Source: Cupriavidus pauculus (GTDB lineage Bacteria; Pseudomonadota; Gammaproteobacteria; Burkholderiales; Burkholderiaceae). From it: a stretch of DNA of 64,000 nucleotides. The position numbers and the translations under genes are program-made. The stretch spans positions 434,001 to 498,000 of the forward strand of contig NZ_VZOW01000001.1 of NCBI RefSeq assembly GCF_008801835.1, written 5' to 3'. The notes under the pieces are model-generated. The model was not told where the DNA came from and searched no databases. It saw nothing but the letters and a program-made list of their open reading frames with translations. Below are positions 58,247-64,000 of this stretch, piece by piece (the stretch's first letter is position 1; each line of letters starts with the position of its first letter).

Positions 58247-59068
58247 TCAGACCCAGGCCAGCAGCAATGCGGCCAGGGGAAATACCGGAATCAGCGCGTC
58301 GATGCGATCCAGAACCCCGCCATGACCGGGCAGCAGCCGGCTGCTGTCCTTCATGCCGGCCTGCCGCTTGAGCAGCGATTCGAACAGGTCGCCAACAACG
58401 CTGGCAGCCACCAGCAGGGTGGTGAGCGCAACCAGGAAGAGCAGTCCCCCGTGGTCCGCCATGAGCGAATACCAGGTCGGTGCAAACGCATGAGTGGCGG
58501 CAAGCCCCAGCGCGAGCGACGTTGCCAGCAGCCAGCCGCCAATCGCGCCTTCCCATGATTTGCCCGGGCTGATGGTCGGCGCCAGCTTGCGGCGGCCGAT
58601 CGCCTTGCCAACGAAATATGCGCCGATATCAGCCGCCCAGACCAGCACGGCGGCCGTCAGCAGCACGCCGATGCCGGCCACGCGCAACGCCATGACGGCA
58701 TGGCCGAACGCGGGGAGCATGATGAGGCCGAGCACGGCGCCCAGCACCGTGAAAGCGGGCGTCGGCTGGCGCACGCCGCGCGCCAGCAGCATGACTGCCA
58801 CACCCCACGCCACCAGCGACAGTTCAAGCAGCCAGTTGATGGCATCGCCGGCGGGAGCCAGATGCCAGCCGATCATCGCCAGCAGGCAAAGCACCGCATA
58901 GACGTAGGGCCATGGATGCGGCAGCTTGATCAGGCGCCCGAATTCCCAGCCGGCCAGCAACACGATGACTGCCACCAGCACGGCAAGCGCGGTGGGCGGC
59001 GCCAGAAACAGAATGGGCAGGATCAACAGCAACAGGCATACGGCGGTGATGACGCGGGTAAGTAGCAT
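58247..59068 (-). CDS. cdsA: Phosphatidate cytidylyltransferase
   Basis: 273 aa, about eight membrane segments. CdsA makes CDP-diacylglycerol for all phospholipids. The signature near the end is SLLKRQAGMKDSSRLLPGHGGVLDRIDAL, and GRRKLAPTISPGKSWEGAIGG is the conserved cytoplasmic loop. The ATG at 59068 begins a hydrophobic helix (LLTRVITAVCLLLLILP); longer starts up to 59341 are Arg/Ser-rich and not coding. 46 bases after uppS. Confidence 0.96.
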   Translation of the reverse strand: MLLTRVITAVCLLLLILPILFLAPPTALAVLVAVIVLLAGWEFGRLIKLPHPWPYVYAVLCLLAMIGWHLAPAGDAINWLLELSLVAWGVAVMLLARGVRQPTPAFTVLGAVLGLIMLPAFGHAVMALRVAGIGVLLTAAVLVWAADIGAYFVGKAIGRRKLAPTISPGKSWEGAIGGWLLATSLALGLAATHAFAPTWYSLMADHGGLLFLVALTTLLVAASVVGDLFESLLKRQAGMKDSSRLLPGHGGVLDRIDALIPVFPLAALLLAWV

Positions 59069-59114
59069 GCGGCTGCGGGTCCCGTGATGGTGTGAAGGGT
59101 ACGGCGACGATGGC

Positions 59115-59885
59115 TCAGGCCGTTCCGGACAGGCCGGGAGCCACCAGTTGCGCGCTGGTCCGTCCAAAGCGGCGTTCGCGCTGACGGTACGACGCAAACG
59201 CCTTGTCCAGTTCGGCAGCGTCGAAATCTGGCCAGAACGTCTCCGTGAAATACAACTCGGTATAGGCGAGCTGCCAGAGCAGGAAATTGCTGATGCGCTG
59301 CTCGCCACCGGTGCGAATGAACAGGTCTGGCTCCGGCGCATAGGCCATCGCCAGATGCGGCGCCAGCACCGATTCGTCGATCGACTCGCTGTCGAGCATG
59401 GGCGACCGGGCCAGCATCTTGCGCATGGCCTGCAGCAGATCCCAACGCCCGCCGTAATTGGCGGCGATGGTCACGGTCAGTCCGGTGTTGGCCGCAGTGC
59501 GAGCCTCCGCATCCTTGATCAGTTGCTGGATGCGCGGGCTGAAGCGGCTGAGATCGCCCACCACTCGCAAGCGGATGTTATTTGCGTGCATCTTGACCAC
59601 TTCGCGACGCAACGCGGTCATGAACAGCCGCATCAGAAAGGACACTTCGTCCACCGGGCGGCGCCAGTTTTCGGAACTGAACGCAAATAACGTCAAATAC
59701 TGCACGCCGCGCGCGGCGCATGCCTGCACGATCTCGCGCACTGTGTCGAGGCCGCGCGTATGACCGGCCACGCGCGGCAAGTGACGCTGCGTCGCCCAGC
59801 GACCGTTGCCATCCATGATGATGGCGACGTGTCTGGGCACATAAGTGGTATCTGGAACGCCGAGCGTCGAACTGATGTGCTGCAT
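59115..59885 (-). CDS. uppS: Undecaprenyl diphosphate synthase (cis-prenyltransferase)
   Basis: 256 aa. UppS makes the C55 carrier for peptidoglycan and O-antigen. The catalytic Asp is in [10 protein letters not shown], with RRPVDEV, and the C-terminal [26 protein letters not shown] is the second substrate site. The ATG at 59885 is used, since a TTG at 59909 adds eight residues without a better site. It lies 50 bases after frr and feeds the envelope block downstream. Confidence 0.96.
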   Translation of the reverse strand: MQHISSTLGVPDTTYVPRHVAIIMDGNGRWATQRHLPRVAGHTRGLDTVREIVQACAARGVQYLTLFAFSSENWRRPVDEVSFLMRLFMTALRREVVKMHANNIRLRVVGDLSRFSPRIQQLIKDAEARTAANTGLTVTIAANYGGRWDLLQAMRKMLARSPMLDSESIDESVLAPHLAMAYAPEPDLFIRTGGEQRISNFLLWQLAYTELYFTETFWPDFDAAELDKAFASYRQRERRFGRTSAQLVAPGLSGTA

Positions 59886-59935
59886 GGATGTGCGGACGGT
59901 ATCGGGCAACCCGGCGGCAAGCCGCCGGGACGGCC

Positions 59936-60496
59936 TTACACCGTCATGATCTCCTTCTCTTTCTCGCCGACCAGCCTGTCGATCTCGGCCACGTATTTGT
60001 CCGTCAGCTTCTGAACGTCATCGACACCGCGACGCTCGTCGTCCTCGGAAATGGTCTTGTCCTTGACCAGCTTCTTGAACTGTTCGTTGGCGTCGCGACG
60101 CAGGTTGCGGACGGCGACCTTCGCACCTTCCGCCTCGCTCTTGACCACCTTGATCAGTTCCTTGCGGCGCTCTTCGGTCAGCGCGGGCATCGGCACGCGG
60201 ATCACGTCGCCCATGGTGGCGGGATTCAGACCCAGGTCCGCATCACGGATGGCCTTTTCCACGGCCTGCACCATCTTCTTTTCCCACGGCTGCACGGTGA
60301 TCGTGCGCGCATCGCCCAGGCCAACGTTGGCCACCTGGCTGATCGGCACAGGCGAACCGTAATAATCCACTTGCACATGGTCGAGCAAGCCGGTGTGCGC
60401 ACGGCCGGTACGGATTTTCGCCAGATCGGCCCTGAAGGCTTCGATCGACTTCTGCATCTTCTGCTCGGCGCTCTTCTTTGTGTCGGCGACGGTCAT
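59936..60496 (-). CDS. frr: Ribosome recycling factor
   Basis: 186 aa, the usual RRF length. It splits the post-termination ribosome together with EF-G. The three-helix bundle sequence [47 protein letters not shown] and [16 protein letters not shown]-type segment ([19 protein letters not shown]) is present. A strong GGAGGTAAAC site precedes the ATG. 108 bases after pyrH, with a palindromic hairpin in the gap. Confidence 0.97.
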   Translation of the reverse strand: MTVADTKKSAEQKMQKSIEAFRADLAKIRTGRAHTGLLDHVQVDYYGSPVPISQVANVGLGDARTITVQPWEKKMVQAVEKAIRDADLGLNPATMGDVIRVPMPALTEERRKELIKVVKSEAEGAKVAVRNLRRDANEQFKKLVKDKTISEDDERRGVDDVQKLTDKYVAEIDRLVGEKEKEIMTV

Positions 60497-60523
60497 GTTT
60501 ACCTCCGGAAAACTGCCTGACAG

Positions 60524-60542
60524 GATCCCGCCGGGCGGGATC
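60524..60542. repeat. Palindromic hairpin between pyrH and frr
   Basis: GATCCCGC (60524-60531) and GCGGGATC (60535-60542) form a perfect 8-bp stem with a three-base loop (CGG); the whole 19 bases are symmetric. It is about 28 bases upstream of the frr start and 63 bases after the pyrH stop. No T tract follows on either strand, so RNA processing or an attenuator is possible. Confidence 0.5.
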
Positions 60543-60604
60543 GAAAATGGAACATTCTACCCTCAGGCCGGACAGAATCTTCATTCTGCCGCGGCCAAAA
60601 GCAC

Positions 60605-61315
60605 TTAAACGTGCACCAGCGTACCTTCGTCCTCACCCAGGATCACGCGCTTGAGCGCGCCGGGCTTGACGATCGAAAACACCTTGATCGGCAGCTTCTG
60701 GTCGCGGCACAGCGCGAACGCGGTGGCGTCCATGACCTGAAGGTTGCGCGAAATGGCTTCGTCGAAGGAAATCGTGGTGTAGCGCGTTGCGCTGGGGTCC
60801 TTCTTGGGATCGGCCGTGTAGACGCCGTCCACCTTGGTGGCCTTGAGGACGATTTCGGCACCGATTTCCGAGCCGCGCAGCGCGGCGGCCGTATCGGTCG
60901 TGAAGAACGGATTGCCGGTGCCGGCCGCAAAGATCACCACCTTGCCCTCTTCCAGTTGACGGATGGCGCGAGGACGGATGTACGGCTCCACCACCTGGTC
61001 CATGCGCAGCGCGGACTGGACGCGGCCCTCGATGTTGGCGTGACGCATGGCATCCTGAAGCGCCAGCGCGTTCATCATGGTGGCCAGCATGCCCATGTAA
61101 TCGGCAGTGGCGCGGTCCATGCCGGCCGCACCGCCGGCCACGCCGCGGAAAATATTGCCGCCGCCGATCACGACGGCAACCTGGACGCCCAGCTTCACGA
61201 TTTCGGCAATGTCATTGACCATGCCTTCGATAGTGGCCCGGTTGATGCCGAAGGCATCGTCACCCATCAGGGCTTCACCGGACAGTTTCAGAAGGACGCG
61301 CTTGTAGGCTGGCAT
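60605..61315 (-). CDS. pyrH: UMP kinase
   Basis: 236 aa. PyrH makes UDP from UMP, a hexameric enzyme of the amino-acid-kinase fold. The phosphate-binding start is [15 protein letters not shown], and [11 protein letters not shown] and [17 protein letters not shown] are the nucleotide loops. The C-terminal GTLVHV is typical. The ATG at 61315 is the family start. Its neighbours tsf and frr give the classical translation/UMP cluster. About 300 bases separate it from tsf. Confidence 0.97.
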   Translation of the reverse strand: MPAYKRVLLKLSGEALMGDDAFGINRATIEGMVNDIAEIVKLGVQVAVVIGGGNIFRGVAGGAAGMDRATADYMGMLATMMNALALQDAMRHANIEGRVQSALRMDQVVEPYIRPRAIRQLEEGKVVIFAAGTGNPFFTTDTAAALRGSEIGAEIVLKATKVDGVYTADPKKDPSATRYTTISFDEAISRNLQVMDATAFALCRDQKLPIKVFSIVKPGALKRVILGEDEGTLVHV

Positions 61316-61618
61316 GTTCACCCTCGGGCTGGTTCTTGATCGTTCGTTTGAACGGATGGATGGGCGCGGGCGGCACGAAGCATCTGCGCACCGGCCGCGC
61401 ATGAATATGGAATGCTTGACAGCTGATTAGCCGGTTTTCGCCGTCATCTGCAGGTATCGCGCGACTAAAATCCCGCAAACTGCCGGTGACTGCGAAAACT
61501 GACTGGCATCGCGCCAGGCGCGTGCCGTACTTGTGCAGAGGGGCACCTCGCGGCGCCCCTCGGCATTATACGGTGGCGGGATCAGTGCTCCTCGGCAAAC
61601 TGGCCCGCCACCCGGACA
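61316..61618. other. Intergenic region between tsf and pyrH
   Basis: A gap of 303 bases without a gene. On the minus strand it holds a GC hairpin (GAGGGGC 61538-61544 / GCCCCTC 61555-61561) and a TATAAT -10 candidate at 61565-61570 with no good -35. These suggest some tsf termination and a separate pyrH promoter with a leader of about 240 bases. Confidence 0.5.
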
Positions 61619-62497
61619 TCAGGCCTTCTGGGCGGCTGCCACTTGGGCGGCCACTTCGGCGGCGAAGTCGTCCTGCTTCTTCTCGATGCCTTCACCCACC
61701 ACGTACAGCGTGAAGCCCTTCACGACGGTGTTGGCGGCCTTGAGCATCTGCTCGACGGTCTGCTTGTCGTTCTTCACGAACGGCTGGTTCAGCAGCGACA
61801 CTTCCTTCAGATACTTCTGAACCGAACCTTCCACCATCTTGGCGGCGATCTCGGCCGGCTTGCCCGATTCAGCAGCCTTTTGCTCGGCGATGCTGCGCTC
61901 CTTGGCGATCAGCTCGGCCGGCACCTGGTCCGACGACAGCGACACCGGCTTCATGGCGGCGACGTGCATCGCCACATCCTTGGCGGCCACGTCATCGCCT
62001 TCGAACTCGACCATTACGCCGATGCGGGTGCCGTGCAGGTACGACGCCAGCTTGCCGCCGTTGGCATAACGCACGAAGCGGCGGATCGTCATGTTTTCGC
62101 CGATCTTGCCGATCAGCGCCGAACGCACTGCATCGACAGTCGAACCGTCCATTTCCAGCGCCGACAGCGCGGCCACGTCGGCCGGGGCCTGCTTGGCGAC
62201 CAGTTCGGCAACCTTGGCGCCGAAGCCCAGGAAGTCGTCGTTCTTCGAAACGAAGTCGGTTTCGCAGTTCAGCTCGACCAGCGCGCCGGTGGTGCCGTCG
62301 ATGTAGGTGACGACAATGCCTTCGGCGGTCACGCGCGAAGCGGCCTTGCTGGCCTTGTTGCCCAGCTTGACGCGCAGCAGCTCTTCAGCCTTGCCCAGAT
62401 CGCCATCGGCTTCGGTCAGGGCCTTCTTGCATTCCATCATCGGCGCGTCGGTCTTCGCGCGCAGTTCTGCAACCATGCTTGCGGTAATTGCCGCCAT
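61619..62497 (-). CDS. tsf: Elongation factor Ts
   Basis: 292 aa. EF-Ts exchanges GDP for GTP on EF-Tu. The N-terminal UBA-like domain ([39 protein letters not shown]) and the core [13 protein letters not shown] block are characteristic. The C-terminal coiled-coil domain follows ([19 protein letters not shown]). It is 165 bases after rpsB, in the near-universal rpsB-tsf pair, with a terminator-like hairpin in the gap. Confidence 0.98.
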   Translation of the reverse strand: MAAITASMVAELRAKTDAPMMECKKALTEADGDLGKAEELLRVKLGNKASKAASRVTAEGIVVTYIDGTTGALVELNCETDFVSKNDDFLGFGAKVAELVAKQAPADVAALSALEMDGSTVDAVRSALIGKIGENMTIRRFVRYANGGKLASYLHGTRIGVMVEFEGDDVAAKDVAMHVAAMKPVSLSSDQVPAELIAKERSIAEQKAAESGKPAEIAAKMVEGSVQKYLKEVSLLNQPFVKNDKQTVEQMLKAANTVVKGFTLYVVGEGIEKKQDDFAAEVAAQVAAAQKA

Positions 62498-62570
62498 TTG
62501 TCACTCCTTGTGTGGTTGGCCTCATCCGCGGCAAAGCTTATCCGCCACGGATGACACTGAATCTGTTTGC

Positions 62571-62600
62571 AAAAAGGGGGCGCCAGAAGTGCCCCCTTTC
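62571..62600 (-). terminator. Terminator-like hairpin between rpsB and tsf
   Basis: AAAGGGGGC (62573-62581) pairs perfectly with GCCCCCTTT (62591-62599), a 9-bp stem with a nine-base loop. On the minus strand the stem is followed by a T run (TTTTTG). As it separates the S2 and EF-Ts genes, it may set their ratio by partial termination, as has been suggested for the E. coli pair. Confidence 0.7.
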
Positions 62601-62662
62601 TTGGATGCCGCAAGGCGAGCGCCCGTGACCGGTGTGCCCCGGCCTCAGGCGCAGGCGGGCAA

Positions 62663-63406
62663 TCAGCCTTCCTGAACTTCGACGAATTCGTCGTCGCCGC
62701 GCACGGCTTCCACCACTTCCTGCACCGCGTTGGCACGGCCTTCCAGGATGGCGTCAGCCACGCCGCGCACGTACAGGGCCACAGCCTTGCTCGAGTCGTC
62801 GTTGCCCGGGATCACGTAGTCGATGCCTTCCGGGGTGTGGTTCGTATCGACCACGCCGATCACGGGAATGCCCAGCTTGTTGGCTTCGGTCACGGCAATC
62901 TTGTGGTAGCCGACGTCAACCACGAAGATGGCGTCCGGAACGCCGCCCATGTCCTTGATGCCGCCGATGGACTTTTGCAGCTTGTCCATTTCGCGCTCGA
63001 ACATCAGCGCTTCCTTCTTGCTCATGGTTTCCAGCGCGCCGGCTTCCTTGGCGGCTTCCATGTCCTTCAGGCGCTTGATCGAGATCTTGACGGTCTTGAA
63101 GTTCGTCAGCATGCCGCCGAGCCAGCGGGCGTCGACGTAAGGCATGCCGGCGCGGCCAGCTTCCTCAGCCAGGATTTCGCGCGATTGACGCTTGGTGCCC
63201 ACGAAAAGCACGGTGCCGCGGTTTGCAGCCAGTTGACGCACGTACTTCAGCGCGTCCTGGAACATCGGCAGGGTCTTTTCGAGGTTGATAATGTGGATCT
63301 TGTTGCGATGACCGAAGATGTAAGGGGCCATCTTCGGGTTCCAGAAGCGGGTTTGGTGGCCAAAGTGGCAACCGGCTTCCAGCATTTCGCGCATAGTGAC
63401 GGACAT
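62663..63406 (-). CDS. rpsB: 30S ribosomal protein S2
   Basis: 247 aa. S2 binds the back of the small subunit head. Family features are [39 protein letters not shown], the Gly/Ala-rich [25 protein letters not shown] and [19 protein letters not shown]. The ATG at 63406 is the family start (SVTMREML); the frame before it is not coding. Divergent from map, the conserved betaproteobacterial order. Confidence 0.98.
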   Translation of the reverse strand: MSVTMREMLEAGCHFGHQTRFWNPKMAPYIFGHRNKIHIINLEKTLPMFQDALKYVRQLAANRGTVLFVGTKRQSREILAEEAGRAGMPYVDARWLGGMLTNFKTVKISIKRLKDMEAAKEAGALETMSKKEALMFEREMDKLQKSIGGIKDMGGVPDAIFVVDVGYHKIAVTEANKLGIPVIGVVDTNHTPEGIDYVIPGNDDSSKAVALYVRGVADAILEGRANAVQEVVEAVRGDDEFVEVQEG

Positions 63407-63754
63407 GTGAGGGACTCCAATAGGGTTGTGTCTGAAGTCCGCCCCGACATTCCTGAAAAGGAACACCCCGGATGGGCGGACCAGCGATTTACAAAAAACG
63501 ACCAATCAACAACATTTGCCGGCGAACTGCCCAATCAATTCGGGACCGCCACCAAGCAAGCCGACGATTGTAGCAACAAAGCCATGGTCTGCTCAAGCCC
63601 TGCTTGCAACCCGAAGAACACCCTGCGAGCTTTAGTCAATCGACGAATCCCCGTATTTCCCTGCTTTGTCGTCACGAAGGTGAGATAATCCCGCTTTGCG
63701 AACAGATTTCGGCACAGCTTGTGGCTGCGCCATCACATTTCCAGGCAACGCAGC
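63407..63754. other. Divergent promoter region between rpsB and map
   Basis: A gap of 348 bases, without a supported gene, between the rpsB start (minus) and the map start (plus). It contains the sigma-70 promoter of rpsB at 63567-63596, followed by a leader of about 150 bases on the minus strand. The leader may hold an S2-responsive structure, as in E. coli, but I cannot fold it here. No strong plus-strand promoter for map is recognised; GATAAT near 63684 lacks a -35. Confidence 0.6.
63567..63596 (-). promoter_or_regulatory. Sigma-70 promoter of rpsB
   Basis: On the minus strand, TTGAGC (63596-63591) is spaced 18 bases from TACAAT (63572-63567). These match the -35 consensus 4/6 and the -10 5/6. 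Transcription would begin near 63560, about 150 bases before the rpsB ATG. Confidence 0.55.
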
Positions 63755-64000
63755 ATGAGTATCCATATCAACACCGCCGAAGACATCGCCCAAATGCGCG
63801 TGGCTTGCCGCCTTGCCTCCGAAGTCCTCGACTACATCACGCCCCACGTGAAGCCCGGTGTCACCACCGGCGAACTCGACAAGCTCTGCCACGCCTATAT
63901 GCGTGACGTACAGGGCACCGTGCCGGCGCCGCTGAACTACGCGCCGCCCGGATACCCGCCCTTCCCGGGCGCCATCTGCACTTCCGTCAACGACGTGATC
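63755..64000 (+). CDS. map: Methionine aminopeptidase, type I (N-terminal part, cut by window end)
   Basis: The first 82 codons only; the gene continues beyond the window. It removes the N-terminal methionine of new proteins. MSIHINTAEDIAQMRVACRLASEVLDYITPHVKPGVTTGELD and PGYPPFPGAICTSVNDV are family sequence, the latter just before the catalytic His block. The ATG at 63755 follows GCAACGCAGC without a strong ribosome site. Divergent from rpsB, as is usual. Confidence 0.95.
   Translation, partial: MSIHINTAEDIAQMRVACRLASEVLDYITPHVKPGVTTGELDKLCHAYMRDVQGTVPAPLNYAPPGYPPFPGAICTSVNDVI

Overview
The window looks like chromosomal DNA from a high-GC betaproteobacterium of the Burkholderiaceae, most likely Cupriavidus or a close Ralstonia relative. 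The assignment rests on the housekeeping gene order rpsB-tsf-pyrH-frr-uppS-cdsA-dxr-rseP-bamA-skp-lpxD-fabZ-lpxA-lpxB-rnhB, on the guaB/guaA and ratA/rnfH/smpB neighbourhoods, on a Bug-type (TctC) binding protein, and on the protein sequences. No insertion sequence, integrase, prophage, CRISPR array, tRNA or rRNA gene was seen.

Region 1 (1-14.8 kb) is mixed metabolism. It holds a DUF1289 protein, a MOSC + glutamine amidotransferase pair, a large periplasmic penicillin-acylase-type hydrolase, an aldehyde dehydrogenase, an uncharacterised 237-aa protein and the ABC-F protein YbiT. A compact operon queE-queD-tadA-ldcA follows (7-deazaguanine synthesis, tRNA A34 deamination, murein recycling). 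A LysR regulator then diverges from an MFS exporter + DkgB aldo/keto reductase pair. A six-copy 10-bp tandem repeat lies between lysR and queE.

Region 2 (14.8-27 kb) is accessory and stress related. It contains a DUF1993 protein, an MFS transporter gene broken by an internal deletion, a PRC-barrel protein, and a three-gene translationally coupled cassette (acyl-CoA dehydrogenase-like, SAM methyltransferase, family-2 glycosyltransferase). A DUF2188/DUF421 pair, a large HPII-type catalase, a 45-aa membrane protein, a thioesterase, an unknown protein, an LpxL-type acyltransferase and a ProQ/FinO RNA chaperone follow.

Region 3 (27-34.3 kb) is one catabolic operon under a divergent LysR regulator: Bug binding protein, NDP-forming acyl-CoA synthetase, enoyl-CoA hydratase, aldehyde dehydrogenase and a second enoyl-CoA hydratase. 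The set matches CoA activation, hydration/cleavage and aldehyde oxidation of an imported carboxylic acid. The layout resembles CoA-dependent hydroxycinnamate catabolism, but the substrate cannot be read from the sequence.

Region 4 (34.4-48.2 kb) is conserved core: guaA, a small membrane protein, guaB, an EamA transporter, a DUF4124 protein, rnfH/ratA divergent from smpB (with a perfect 20-bp palindrome between them), an AT-richer GNAT gene, the QmcA/NfeD pair, and ppsA divergent from its regulator ppsR.

Region 5 (47.4-63.4 kb) is the long minus-strand translation / isoprenoid / envelope run from rpsB to a TrmH-family methyltransferase. It makes S2 and EF-Ts, UMP, ribosome recycling factor, undecaprenyl-PP, CDP-diacylglycerol, MEP, the RseP protease, the BamA assembly core, the Skp chaperone, and the first steps of lipid A. 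Methionine aminopeptidase (map) starts divergently and runs off the right edge. Many long plus-strand ORFs opposite these genes are GC-rich shadows and are not annotated.
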